Under the pieces are notes generated by a model that was not told where the DNA came from, made no database searches, and saw only the letters and a list, made by a program, of their open reading frames with translations. Below are positions 50,260 to 58,870 of a stretch of 64,000 nucleotides of DNA, one piece after another (within the stretch, counting starts at the first letter, position 1; each line of letters begins with the position of its first letter). Source of the DNA: Sulfobacillus thermotolerans (GTDB lineage: Bacteria; Bacillota; Sulfobacillia; Sulfobacillales; Sulfobacillaceae); the NCBI GenBank assembly GCA_002951815.1, contig CP019454.1, positions 1,426,001 to 1,490,000 of the forward strand, in the 5' to 3' direction. The translations under genes were made by a program, and so were the position numbers.

Positions 50260-51558
50260 ATGACGCAGCCGCCAGTTACAGGGGAAGAGCATTGGACACG
50301 AACCGATACCTGGTCATTTTGGGCCTTTGGATTAGGTATGTTGCTTGAAGCGTATATTTTTGGTATGGCGACGATTGCGACGGGCTGGACCCATATGCCC
50401 CCAGATCTTCGGTCGTTGCTGTTATCATGGGCACCGCTATGGCTTATTATCGGAATTGCGGTTGCAGGCCCCTTGTCGGACCGGGTGGGTCGCAAGAATA
50501 CGTTCTATTTGACGATGAGTCTTTATGGGATTGGAGCTATCGGAATTGTTTTTAGTTATTCCTATGTGTTGATCTTGTTATTTTTAGCGGTGCTGCTGTT
50601 TGCGGCGGGCGGTGAGATGAATACGATCATGGCGGCTTCGCACGAAATGATGCCGACTAAACATCGTGGTAAGACTATGATGATGGAACTCAACTTTATC
50701 AACTTGGGCGGCTTTTTACTGGCCTTGGTTGCGTTGATGAGTGCCTATAACTCGGTGAGCTTCCAGCGGGGCATGATTGCGATTACGATTTTAGTGGTCT
50801 TATTTGTGCTGTTTTTGGCGCGAAACCGGACTCCCGAGTCCATTCGGTGGTTGGAACAACGTGGTTTGACAGAACGCGCGAAGGCGGAAGCTGCCAAATA
50901 TTACGGTGAAGATGAATATCAAGTGCGCCAAAACCTTTTGCGAAGAGAACAAGATCAACACGCGGCACCGAAAACGTCAATGGGTGTTCGGTTTTATGCG
51001 ACGACGGCCACGGCGTTTGCGGGCAGTGCAGGGTTCGGATTAATGACATATGTGCTGGGGCCTAGCTACTTCAAAAACGATACCGCTCTGATTTTATTGG
51101 TGGCGACCGGCGTGGGCTTTTTCTCGGGTTTTTTGGGATTGTTGGCTGACCGGTGGAGCCGGAAAACCATGTTGCTATGGGGCTATGGAGGCACATTTCT
51201 GGTCACCTTGATTATTTACTTGTCGGTGGATGCGTGGACGAAAACCGCGGCGTTATTCTGGTTGCTGTTGGTGGTCCTGAACTTCTTTGTCAATATTGGA
51301 TACTTGACCGAAGACACTTTAAAAGGCGAAGTATGGCCCACCAAGAAGCGTGGGACGTATACAGCTATTGTACGATTTGTTAGCATTGGTCTTTATATTG
51401 TCACCATCTACATGAGTCAGAACTATGACCTGCACCAGTATATGCTGTTTAATCTGGTGGTGTGGGCTATTGGTTTAAGCGGCGCGCTGTTGTGGGTTTG
51501 GAAAGGCAATGAGACCGGGCGCGGCGTCAGTTTGGAAACCGCATCAGGCGAAGAATAA
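50260..51558 (+). CDS. MFS metabolite:H+ symporter
   Basis: A 12-TM transporter of 432 aa of the sugar-porter/aromatic-acid type. The motif DRVGRKN stands between TM2 and TM3, ADRWSRKTM at the equivalent place in the second half, and RNRTPESIRWLEQRGLTERAKAEA forms the long central loop typical of sugar/organic-acid symporters. AAGGAGGG lies 7 nt upstream of ATG 50260. It follows the GntR gene by 80 bp on the same strand and may be co-regulated. The substrate is not readable. Confidence 0.88.
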   Translation: MTQPPVTGEEHWTRTDTWSFWAFGLGMLLEAYIFGMATIATGWTHMPPDLRSLLLSWAPLWLIIGIAVAGPLSDRVGRKNTFYLTMSLYGIGAIGIVFSYSYVLILLFLAVLLFAAGGEMNTIMAASHEMMPTKHRGKTMMMELNFINLGGFLLALVALMSAYNSVSFQRGMIAITILVVLFVLFLARNRTPESIRWLEQRGLTERAKAEAAKYYGEDEYQVRQNLLRREQDQHAAPKTSMGVRFYATTATAFAGSAGFGLMTYVLGPSYFKNDTALILLVATGVGFFSGFLGLLADRWSRKTMLLWGYGGTFLVTLIIYLSVDAWTKTAALFWLLLVVLNFFVNIGYLTEDTLKGEVWPTKKRGTYTAIVRFVSIGLYIVTIYMSQNYDLHQYMLFNLVVWAIGLSGALLWVWKGNETGRGVSLETASGEE

Positions 51559-51564
51559 GATAAG

Positions 51565-51596
51565 GGCACAGCAGCCCGTAAAAGGGCTGCTGTGCC
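51565..51596. terminator. Bidirectional terminator
   Basis: A 13-bp perfect stem (GGCACAGCAGCCC / GGGCTGCTGTGCC) with a 6-nt loop is followed by GCTTT on the plus strand. It separates the convergent MFS and SDR genes. Confidence 0.82.
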
Positions 51597-51599
51597 GCT

Positions 51600-52364
51600 T
51601 TAGGCGCGTCCGGGCGCTCCACTGATATAAATCACTTGACCCGTTACAAAACTGGCATCATCACTGCACAAAAACGCGACGACATTGGCAATATCGCGCG
51701 GCGTGCCAACGCGGCGCAACGGAATTTGAGCGGCGCGCTCGGCCTTCCATTCCTCAGGGTCCTTATGCAACCGAAAGGCGGTATCTCTGGTCATGTCGGT
51801 ATCGACAAAGCCAGGGGCTACGGCATTGACATTAATGTTGAAGGGCCCGAGTTCAATGGCCAAGGTGCGGGTCATGCCAATGAGTCCCGCCTTGGCAGCC
51901 GCGTAATTGACCTGGCCCCGGTTGCCAAGCGCTGAGGTTGAAGATGTAAAAACAATTTTCCCCCACTTCTCTTGCACCATATAACGTTGCACCGCGCGTG
52001 TGCAGTTAAAAGATCCCGTCAAATGGCTATTGACGACGGACCACCATTCCTCGTCGGTCATTCGAAAAATGAGATTATCGCGGGTGATGCCCGCGTTATT
52101 AACGAGGATCGTAATGGGGCCCCACGTGTCTGCAACGGTTTCGACAGCGGATGCGACACTCTTTGGATCTGTGACATCACAACTTACAGCCATAGCCTGT
52201 CCACCTTGGGCAATAATGGTGTCTACGGTGTCCTGGCACTTTTGGGCTTCGAGGTCGAATACGGCCACTTTGACGCCTTCTTCGGCCAGCCGGATAGCAT
52301 CAGCTTGTCCGATGCCCCGGGCGCCGCCCGTAACAATGCCGACCCTTCCTTGCAATCCTGTCAT
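51600..52364 (-). CDS. Short-chain dehydrogenase, FabG/3-hydroxyacyl-CoA dehydrogenase-like
   Basis: A classical SDR of 254 aa. The NAD(P) motif is TGGARGIGQADA, the NNAG motif VNNAGITRDN, and the catalytic Ser-Tyr-Lys lies in SSTSALGNRGQVNYAAAKAG. The C-terminal VAPGFVDTDMTRD is FabG-like. It overlaps the MaoC gene by 4 nt, so the reaction is probably 3-hydroxyacyl-CoA/3-oxoacyl-CoA interconversion in the phenylacetate or fatty-acid route. The coenzyme preference cannot be stated: Asp in VFDLEAQ after the second strand suggests NAD. Confidence 0.9.
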   Translation of the reverse strand: MTGLQGRVGIVTGGARGIGQADAIRLAEEGVKVAVFDLEAQKCQDTVDTIIAQGGQAMAVSCDVTDPKSVASAVETVADTWGPITILVNNAGITRDNLIFRMTDEEWWSVVNSHLTGSFNCTRAVQRYMVQEKWGKIVFTSSTSALGNRGQVNYAAAKAGLIGMTRTLAIELGPFNINVNAVAPGFVDTDMTRDTAFRLHKDPEEWKAERAAQIPLRRVGTPRDIANVVAFLCSDDASFVTGQVIYISGAPGRA

Positions 52365-52822
52365 GATTGACTGACTCCTTCCTGTTTGCGTTGCATCATA
52401 ATATTGAGTTCACCCGATTGCACTACGGTGCCCGTTTGATTGACCAGTTGCACGCTCCGAAAAAGAATCCCGTAGCGGGGGTCCCGGGTTTCGCGCATGT
52501 CGCGAATCGTTACCATGGCGTGCACGGTGTCACCAAAAAATATGGGGGCTGAGAACTTCCATTGGTCAATGCCCAGCAGCGCGACAGCAGTGCCATCAAA
52601 AATATTAAGCCGGGCAATGAGGCCCAAAACGATGCTGAGCCCCAGCATGCCATGCGCGACCGGTTTTCCAAAACGCTGATGTTTGGCAAACTCAAAGTCG
52701 GTGTGTAAGGGGTTAAAATCGCCCGATAACTGTGCGAAATGCATCACATCGCTCTCCGTGATGGTGCGGGCGGGCGTGTTCCACTGGGCTCCGACTTGAA
52801 AATCTTCATAATACCATCCCAT
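52361..52822 (-). CDS. MaoC-like (R)-enoyl-CoA hydratase
   Basis: A single hot-dog domain of 153 aa. The hydratase signature is FAQLSGDFNPLHTDFEFAKHQRFGKPVAHGML, seen here as SGDFNPLH with catalytic Asp/His and PVAHGML. It would hydrate a 2-enoyl-CoA, feeding the adjacent SDR. The overlap with the SDR start (ATGA) and 0-bp gap to the thioesterase gene show one operon. AGGAGCG precedes ATG 52822. Confidence 0.9.
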   Translation of the reverse strand: MGWYYEDFQVGAQWNTPARTITESDVMHFAQLSGDFNPLHTDFEFAKHQRFGKPVAHGMLGLSIVLGLIARLNIFDGTAVALLGIDQWKFSAPIFFGDTVHAMVTIRDMRETRDPRYGILFRSVQLVNQTGTVVQSGELNIMMQRKQEGVSQS

Positions 52823-53227
52823 CTAGTGTCGCTCCTTATTGGGGCGCTCAGCGCCTGCTGTGTCCATCCGGTATACTGTGCCGCGGAAAACGGCGATTAA
52901 GTCGCGGCGGCTATTCATAATGCGCACGCTGTAGACGGCGATTTTTCGTTTGCGCACGAGTTCTTCGCAGTGGGCGTACAGCACATCATCTGTATTAGCG
53001 GCCCGGGTAAAGGTCATGGAGGTATCTAGCGCGACGGCGGGTATGCCGTCGCGGTTGCTGGCGCGGGCAAACACGGCGTCCGCGAGGGCAAATATCACAC
53101 CTCCATGAGCGGTGCCGTGTTGATTTAAATGCTGTTCGGTGACCCTTAGGCGTCCGCTGACAAAGCCGTCTTCTTCCTCATCTATGATAATCCCAAGAGT
53201 CTCGCTAAATATGTCTCTTGCGGCCAT
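52823..53227 (-). CDS. paaI: PaaI-family thioesterase
   Basis: A hot-dog thioesterase of 134 aa. HLNQHGTAHGGVIFALADAVFARASN carries the family His-Gly and the catalytic Asp. PaaI releases CoA from stalled ring-hydroxylated phenylacetyl-CoA intermediates, protecting the CoA pool. It is the first gene of the minus-strand operon and lies divergent from paaA, consistent with that role. AGGAGGG precedes ATG 53227. Confidence 0.88.
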   Translation of the reverse strand: MAARDIFSETLGIIIDEEEDGFVSGRLRVTEQHLNQHGTAHGGVIFALADAVFARASNRDGIPAVALDTSMTFTRAANTDDVLYAHCEELVRKRKIAVYSVRIMNSRRDLIAVFRGTVYRMDTAGAERPNKERH

Positions 53228-53449
53228 CTTGCTCCCTCCTGACCGTCTTTCTCAAGGCGCATATCCTCCGCAATAACTACATCGATCGGGTGATATGACG
53301 CACAAAATATGGCAATACCGCACTGAGCTAGTGAATGGCGATGTCTACGAATATGGACCGTCCATCCGCAAAGCCTTGAGCCCCGTGGTTTCTGGCAATA
53401 CGTGTTGTATCGGCCGCAAATCCTCAAATAATAGAATATCAAAGAATTG

Positions 53450-53499
53450 TTGACCAATACTGACGAACATTATATCATGGTGCAAGCAAGCGATTGCTT
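53450..53499 (+). promoter_or_regulatory. paaA promoter with overlapping inverted repeat
   Basis: TTGACC (53450-53455) and TATCAT (53473-53478) are 17 bp apart. AAGCAA-GCGA-TTGCTT (53484-53499) lies just past the -10, where a repressor would block the start of transcription. It is a candidate site for the PaaR-like TetR protein at 60.1 kb. Confidence 0.6.
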
Positions 53500-53562
53500 T
53501 GTTTAAAAAGATCTCACTCTTTGGGTGTGGCGGGTTCCTACCAAAAGGAGGGGCAAAAAGCG

Positions 53563-54501
53563 GTGGATGAGGCGCAAAAAACGGCGGAATTTATGGCGCG
53601 GATTGAGAACGGCGAGAAAATCGAAGCAAACGATTGGATGCCCGAGGAATATCGTAATCTGTTAATCAAACAAATTCATATGCATGGGGTCAGCGAAATC
53701 ATGGGAGCCTATCCCGAAAAGGAATGGGTGCCGAAGGCTCCATCGATACGGCGCAAGCTGGCGCTCAATGCCAAGGTTCAAGACGAAATCGGGCATGGTC
53801 AAATGCTTTTGAGACTCGCAGAAGATTTAAGCCGACCGTATGGCCGTGGCCGCGAGGCATTGATGGAGGACTTGCTGAACGGGCACGTGAAATTTCACAA
53901 TGTGTTTCATATGCCGGCGCCCACATGGGCTGATGCAGGGGTTATTGGTTTTTTGGTCGATGGAGGAGCCATTATTACCCAAGCGGCCTTGCTCGAGAGT
54001 TCTTATGCCCCGTATGCGCGCATGCTCAAGCGTATCGTCGCCGAGGAAAGCTTTCACATGCAGTATGGTGAATCGGTGGTTCTGGCGTTGGCCGAAGGCA
54101 CGACCCGCCAGCGAGAAATGCTACAAGGCGCCATTGATCGGTGGTGGGAACCGATGATGTTCTTTTTTGGGCCGCGGCAAATGGGACAATCTGCGGAAAA
54201 AATGATGCACTACCGGATTCGAACCAAAACTAACGAAGAACTGCGCCAGAAATTTATCAATCGCTATGTCCCGAGGCTCCAAGCTTTAGGCATGCGGGTT
54301 CCAGATCCTCTTGTCAAAAAAGATCCAGTCACCGGCGAATGGGGTTATACGGAGCCCGATTGGGTCCGGGACACCGAAATGGTCCGGAATAATTCGGGGC
54401 CGCAATCTCAAGCCCGCCTGCATTTGCGTCGGCAAGCGCATAGCGAACAACGCTGGGTACGAGAGGCTGTGATGCATGCCACGGCTCTGGCGACCGTATA
54501 A
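53563..54501 (+). CDS. paaA: Phenylacetyl-CoA 1,2-epoxidase catalytic subunit PaaA
   Basis: The di-iron subunit of the multicomponent epoxidase that converts phenylacetyl-CoA to its 1,2-epoxide. The protein has 312 aa. Iron ligands are in NAKVQDEIGHGQML and the later AEESFHMQYGESV; MPEEYRNLLIKQIHMHGVSEIMGAYPE near the N-terminus is diagnostic (quoted in part: MHGVSEIMGAYPE). GTG 53563 lies about 10 nt after AGGAGGGG and is preferred over the longer frame from 53494. First gene of paaABC. Confidence 0.95.
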   Translation: MDEAQKTAEFMARIENGEKIEANDWMPEEYRNLLIKQIHMHGVSEIMGAYPEKEWVPKAPSIRRKLALNAKVQDEIGHGQMLLRLAEDLSRPYGRGREALMEDLLNGHVKFHNVFHMPAPTWADAGVIGFLVDGGAIITQAALLESSYAPYARMLKRIVAEESFHMQYGESVVLALAEGTTRQREMLQGAIDRWWEPMMFFFGPRQMGQSAEKMMHYRIRTKTNEELRQKFINRYVPRLQALGMRVPDPLVKKDPVTGEWGYTEPDWVRDTEMVRNNSGPQSQARLHLRRQAHSEQRWVREAVMHATALATV

Positions 54502-54537
54502 AGGGCTCAGACGGGTGACGAGCGAGGGGGGACGGAA

Positions 54538-54894
54538 GTGGCATTAAATGCAGCGGAGTACCGCGTGTATGAGGTGTTTGTGCAACGCGATGCGAGTCAA
54601 TTTCATGTGAATGTGGGGAGTCTGCGGGCTGTCAACTCCGAAATGGCCTTACAAATGGCGCGGGAAACTTTTTTTCGGCGGGAAGAACCTTGCGAGGTAT
54701 GGGTCGTGCCCCAAGACTGCATTGTAGCAAGTCCTCGTGACTCGGCCTATTTACCGGTTCACACCATGGATAAGCAATATCGGTTACCGGCTGGCTATGA
54801 CAATGCGCCCCGGTGGAAGCGGTTCAAAGCCAAAGCAATGACTATCGAGGAAGTAGCGGAAGAAATGGCTACGCACAAACAGGGAGGAGCGTGA
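54538..54894 (+). CDS. paaB: Phenylacetyl-CoA epoxidase subunit PaaB
   Basis: A protein of 118 aa. The PaaB signature is YEVFVQRDASQFHVNVGSL, then EMALQMARETFFRREEPCEVWVV. PaaB bridges PaaAC heterodimers in the epoxidase. Start at GTG 54538 with GAGGGGGGA upstream; it lies 36 bp after paaA. Slightly longer than E. coli PaaB (about 95 aa) because of a C-terminal extension (RWKRFKAKAMTIEEVAEEM). Confidence 0.93.
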   Translation: MALNAAEYRVYEVFVQRDASQFHVNVGSLRAVNSEMALQMARETFFRREEPCEVWVVPQDCIVASPRDSAYLPVHTMDKQYRLPAGYDNAPRWKRFKAKAMTIEEVAEEMATHKQGGA

Positions 54895-54902
54895 TGACCT
54901 AG

Positions 54903-55667
54903 GTGGAATCTCAAGACGTGCCACATTGGATAGCGCTTTTACAGCCGATCGCGGATGATGAGTGGATTATTGCACACCGGGGCTCAGAATGGCTCGGTTT
55001 GGCTCCCGATTTGGAAGAGGATTTGGCTTTTAGCTCCATTAATCAGGACAAAATGGGCCATGCTCAATACTATTATGCGCTATTGGAAGAACTAGGCGAG
55101 AAAACTCCCGAGGACATGGTGTACGGACGCTCCAAGGAGCAGTGGCGGCATGCCGTCGTGCTGGAAACGGCTCATGGCGATTGGGCCAGACTTGTGGCTT
55201 TGCGGTATTTTTACGAAGTCTTCGATGCCCTGCGCCTTGAACGGTTGAGTACGGCGTCCTGGCAGCCTTTGCAAGATGGCGTGCGTAAGATTCGGCGCGA
55301 AGAAGCCTATCATCTGCAACACTTTACCACATGGTTTGAGATGTTGGCGACCGGAACCGAGGAGTCGCGCCATCGGCTGCGTGAGGCTATTGCCGACCTT
55401 TGGCCGCTTTTAGGGGGTCTGTTTTTGTGGGGCCCTTCGGAGCACTTTTTGACTGCCATTGGGTTAGACAGCCTACGAGGCTCGGAGTTACAGCGGTCGT
55501 GGGAAACTCACGTGGCGGAAAAGATGCGGTCTATGGACTTGCCATGGCCAGGAGCGCTTTCGAGTCCGGTGCTCGACGGCCGTCTTGGCGAGCATAGCCC
55601 CGACATGCATGATCTTTTGCAGGTGATGACGGAGGTTCGGCGCAGTGAGCCCGCTGCGCACTGGTAA
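54903..55667 (+). CDS. paaC: Phenylacetyl-CoA epoxidase structural subunit PaaC
   Basis: A protein of 254 aa related to PaaA but catalytically inactive in known systems; it stabilises PaaA. Features are WIIAHRGSEWLGLAPDLEEDLAFSSI (in part) and NQDKMGHAQYYYALLEEL, IRREEAYHLQHFTTWFEML. Start at GTG 54903, directly after a TAG in the same frame and 15 nt after GGAGG, an unusually long spacing; the alternative start cannot be upstream because of that stop. The next usual subunits, paaD and paaE, are not present downstream. Confidence 0.93.
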   Translation: MESQDVPHWIALLQPIADDEWIIAHRGSEWLGLAPDLEEDLAFSSINQDKMGHAQYYYALLEELGEKTPEDMVYGRSKEQWRHAVVLETAHGDWARLVALRYFYEVFDALRLERLSTASWQPLQDGVRKIRREEAYHLQHFTTWFEMLATGTEESRHRLREAIADLWPLLGGLFLWGPSEHFLTAIGLDSLRGSELQRSWETHVAEKMRSMDLPWPGALSSPVLDGRLGEHSPDMHDLLQVMTEVRRSEPAAHW

Positions 55668-55688
55668 CTCGCATACGGAGGCAGGCGA

Positions 55689-55772
55689 TTGCCGACGTCG
55701 TGGAGCAGCGACGAGAGCATTGTTGACGTGGGGGTCAAATCGGTGACGACGGGCTCTATGTCGGTAAGGTGA
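55689..55772 (+). CDS. Very short ORF after paaC (27 aa), possible paaD remnant
   Basis: TTG 55689 lies 7 nt after GGAGG and opens a frame of 27 codons ending at TGA 55770-55772. It includes DESIVDVGVKSVTTGSMSV, vaguely like the PaaD/DUF59 core (a VDLG-type stretch). Whether it is translated is uncertain; it occupies the place where paaD normally lies. Confidence 0.25.
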   Translation: MPTSWSSDESIVDVGVKSVTTGSMSVR

Positions 55773-55954
55773 TGTGGACCTAAGCGTACGAGCAGTTATT
55801 GGTAACAGTCCCTGTCCGGCCCTCTTTTATTGTCTTGATTGTTCACAACCTTTCGAGCAGATGAAAATGTGTTGAAATAGTCAGCGCCTGATGACAATGG
55901 GGGTCGCGCTGTCACCAAGGCCAAGACCCACGAGACACCGACCCGGGAGTGAAA

Positions 55955-57304
55955 ATGGGGAAGGAGTGGCAACAGCCAATGATGTTAGACCCAGAAATTG
56001 AGACGATGTCACGGGATCAAATGCAAGCCCTCCAGTTGCGCCGCTTGCAAACAACTTTGGAACGTGTGTATCAATCGGTGCCGTTTTATCGTCAAGCCAT
56101 GGACGAAGCGCATGTGAGGCCCGAGGATATTCAGTCGATGGAGGATATTGTTCGACTGCCTTTTACGCGGAAAAGTCATCTACGCGATCAATACCCGTTT
56201 GGATTGATTGCTGTCCCCATGGACCAAGTGGTTCGATTCCACGCATCGTCGGGCACACGGGGAAAACCGACCGTCGTGGCCTATACTAAGGGCGATATCT
56301 CGCGTTGGGCTCATATCGTGGCGCGTCAATTGGCGTGTGCAGGCGCAAGACCCGGCGATCGTTTCCATAACGCCTACGGCTACGGTCTATTCACCGGCGG
56401 CTTGGGACTTCATTATGGTATTGAAGAGTTAGGAGCGGCCGTGATTCCGGTATCGGGAGGCAACACCCCCCGCCAGGTTCGGCTGATTGAAGACTTTAGG
56501 CCGCGTGGGATATCCGGCACTCCGTCTTATATTTTAAATATTGCCGAAGAAATGCGGGCATTGGGTCTCAACCCGCATGAGACAAGTCTTGAATACGGAA
56601 TTTTGGGTGCCGAGCCATGGAGTGAAGCACTCCGGGAAGAGATTCAAAACACATTAGGGATTAAAGCTATCGATATTTATGGACTGAGTGAGGTCATTGG
56701 ACCAGGTGTCGCCATGGAATGCTGGGAAGCCCAAAACGGGCTTCATATTGCCGAAGATCACTTCTTGGCAGAAATTATTGACCCTGAGACAGGACTGCCC
56801 GTGCCCTATGGGGAAACGGGAGAACTCGTGTTCACGTCGCTAACCAAAGAGGCGTTTCCGGTGATACGTTACCGTACGGGGGATATTGCTTCGCTAAATC
56901 CTGAACCTTGCGTTTGTGGGCGGACGGTGATGCGTATGTCTCGAATTAAGGGGCGGTTGGATGACATGCTCATTATTCGAGGTGTCAACGTATTTCCCAC
57001 CGAGATTGAATACGTATTGTTACAAGTCGATGAAATTGCACCGCACTATCAAGTGGTCGTCGACCACGTGGGGACATTGGATACGCTTGAGGTTCATTGC
57101 GAAGTGACGCCAGAATTCCATCAAGCCACGGCGACTAATCCTGAAGACCCGCGCTCGATTCAGTTGCACCGCCAAATTCTTCATGCCCTAAAAAGCGAAT
57201 TGGGGATCTCTGTGGGATTAAAGATTCATCAACCAGGGACGATTGCGCGCAGCGAAGGCAAGGCGGTGCGGATTGTCGACAATCGGGTGCGGTCGGGCGT
57301 TTAG
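55955..57304 (+). CDS. paaK: Phenylacetate-CoA ligase PaaK
   Basis: An AMP-forming aryl-CoA ligase of about 449 aa. Motifs: SSGTRGKPTVVAYT (P-loop-like A3), YGLSEVIGPGV (A5), YRTGDIASL with the Asp, RIKGRLDDMLIIRGVNVFPTEIE and the C-terminal SEGKAVRIVDNR with the Lys. It activates phenylacetate to phenylacetyl-CoA, the substrate of PaaABC. Starts considered: ATG 55955 (GGGAG 5 nt upstream) and ATG 55979, where the family N-terminus MMLDPEIETM begins. It lies 287 bp after paaC. Confidence 0.94.
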   Translation: MGKEWQQPMMLDPEIETMSRDQMQALQLRRLQTTLERVYQSVPFYRQAMDEAHVRPEDIQSMEDIVRLPFTRKSHLRDQYPFGLIAVPMDQVVRFHASSGTRGKPTVVAYTKGDISRWAHIVARQLACAGARPGDRFHNAYGYGLFTGGLGLHYGIEELGAAVIPVSGGNTPRQVRLIEDFRPRGISGTPSYILNIAEEMRALGLNPHETSLEYGILGAEPWSEALREEIQNTLGIKAIDIYGLSEVIGPGVAMECWEAQNGLHIAEDHFLAEIIDPETGLPVPYGETGELVFTSLTKEAFPVIRYRTGDIASLNPEPCVCGRTVMRMSRIKGRLDDMLIIRGVNVFPTEIEYVLLQVDEIAPHYQVVVDHVGTLDTLEVHCEVTPEFHQATATNPEDPRSIQLHRQILHALKSELGISVGLKIHQPGTIARSEGKAVRIVDNRVRSGV

Positions 57305-57349
57305 GGACGAGGCCAACTATTGCAGAGTATGCGGAAGGGGACGACAAAG

Positions 57350-58840
57350 GTGGAGCAGATTCTTAACGCGAAGGCGTCAGTGCAGGAATTTATTCAGCGC
57401 ACTCATCGTCATTTTATAGGGGGTGAGTGGGTTCCCGCTGCGTCCGGAGAAACGATGGACGATATTGATCCATCCACGCGGGGCGTGTTAACACAGGTGG
57501 CTCGGGGCGATAGCGCCGATGTTGACCGGGCTGTGGCCGCCGCCGCACAGGCTTTTCGGGATAAGGCATGGAGACACATGAGTCCGCAGGCCCGCGGCGT
57601 CTTAATGTGGAAATTAGCCGATTTGATGGCCGCGCATTTGGAAGAGCTGGCGCAAATTGATAGTTTGGATATGGGCATGCCTCTACGTCAAGCTCAGTAT
57701 GGCACGGTACCGATGGCGATTGATCACATGCGTTACATGGCCGGTTGGGCTACCAAAATCGAGGGGGAGACGATTCCGGTCTCTGCAGGACCCTTTTTCA
57801 ATTATACTGTGCGTCAACCCGTTGGGGTCGTGGGAGCCATTATTCCCTGGAACTTTCCTTTATTAATGGCGATTTGGAAGTTAGGTGCAGCCTTGGCGGT
57901 GGGATGTACGGTGGTCTTAAAACCTGCCGAACAATCGCCCTTAAGCGTCTTGCGGTTAGCGGAACTGATTACCGAAGCGGGCTTTCCGCCCGGGGTGATT
58001 AATATTGTTACAGGCTATGGCCCCGAGGCTGGGGCTGCGTTAGTCGCGCACCCTGGTGTGAATAAAATCGCATTTACGGGATCGACCGAAGTGGGCAAAT
58101 CCATTATGCGGACTGCTGCCGACCGTATGGCCCGGGTCTCGCTAGAGTTGGGCGGCAAATCGCCTAACATTATATGCGCCGATGCCAATCTCAAGCGGGC
58201 CATATCCGGATCAATGCTGGGTATCTTTATGAATCAGGGTGAGGTGTGTTCAGCTGGGTCGCGCATTTACGTGGCGCGTGAAATTTACGATGAAGCGTTG
58301 GAACAAATGGCCACGTACGCGAAAAACATGCGAGTCGGGATGGCGTTGGATGCCAAAACGCAAATGGGACCCGTTGTGTCGGCGGAGCAATATGAACGCG
58401 TATTGGGTTATATTACCAAAGGACGTCAAGAAGGCGCCACGGTGATTGCCGGCGGCGGTGCAATGCCCGCTGCGGGGTCCGGTTTCTTTATTGAACCCAC
58501 GGTGTTTGCGCAAGTAACCGACACGATGACGATTGCCCAAGAGGAAATCTTTGGACCTGTTGCTGCCGTGATGCCCTTTGATACGGTGGACGAAGTGATC
58601 GAGCGCGCGAATGTTTCGGCTTACGGCTTAGCTGCTGGAGTTTGGACGGAAAACGTGCGCACGGCGCATTATCTTGCCCAGAACTTAGAAGCTGGCACCG
58701 TTTGGGTCAACGCCTATCATGTCTATGACGCCGCCGCTCCTTGGGGAGGCTTTAAGCAATCGGGTTTGGGCCGCGAAATGGGGCATCATGCGCTGGAGTT
58801 ATACACTGAAACCAAAGATGTCTGGATCAGTTTGCAATAA
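57350..58840 (+). CDS. Aldehyde dehydrogenase (probable phenylacetaldehyde dehydrogenase)
   Basis: An NAD(P)-dependent aldehyde dehydrogenase of 496 aa. Motifs: IPWNFPLLMAIWKLGAALA (cofactor loop), FTGSTEVGKSIM, the catalytic Glu in LELGGKSPNI and the nucleophilic Cys in MNQGEVCSAGSR, then QEEIFGPVAAVMPF. Between paaK and paaJ, it may oxidise phenylacetaldehyde to phenylacetate. An alternative is the PaaZ-like semialdehyde oxidation, but the protein lacks the MaoC hydratase half of PaaZ. GTG 57350 is chosen, 9 nt after AAGGGG. Confidence 0.9.
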   Translation: MEQILNAKASVQEFIQRTHRHFIGGEWVPAASGETMDDIDPSTRGVLTQVARGDSADVDRAVAAAAQAFRDKAWRHMSPQARGVLMWKLADLMAAHLEELAQIDSLDMGMPLRQAQYGTVPMAIDHMRYMAGWATKIEGETIPVSAGPFFNYTVRQPVGVVGAIIPWNFPLLMAIWKLGAALAVGCTVVLKPAEQSPLSVLRLAELITEAGFPPGVINIVTGYGPEAGAALVAHPGVNKIAFTGSTEVGKSIMRTAADRMARVSLELGGKSPNIICADANLKRAISGSMLGIFMNQGEVCSAGSRIYVAREIYDEALEQMATYAKNMRVGMALDAKTQMGPVVSAEQYERVLGYITKGRQEGATVIAGGGAMPAAGSGFFIEPTVFAQVTDTMTIAQEEIFGPVAAVMPFDTVDEVIERANVSAYGLAAGVWTENVRTAHYLAQNLEAGTVWVNAYHVYDAAAPWGGFKQSGLGREMGHHALELYTETKDVWISLQ

Positions 58841-58870
58841 CGGCGGCGCATTCCCAAAGGAGGCAGGACT

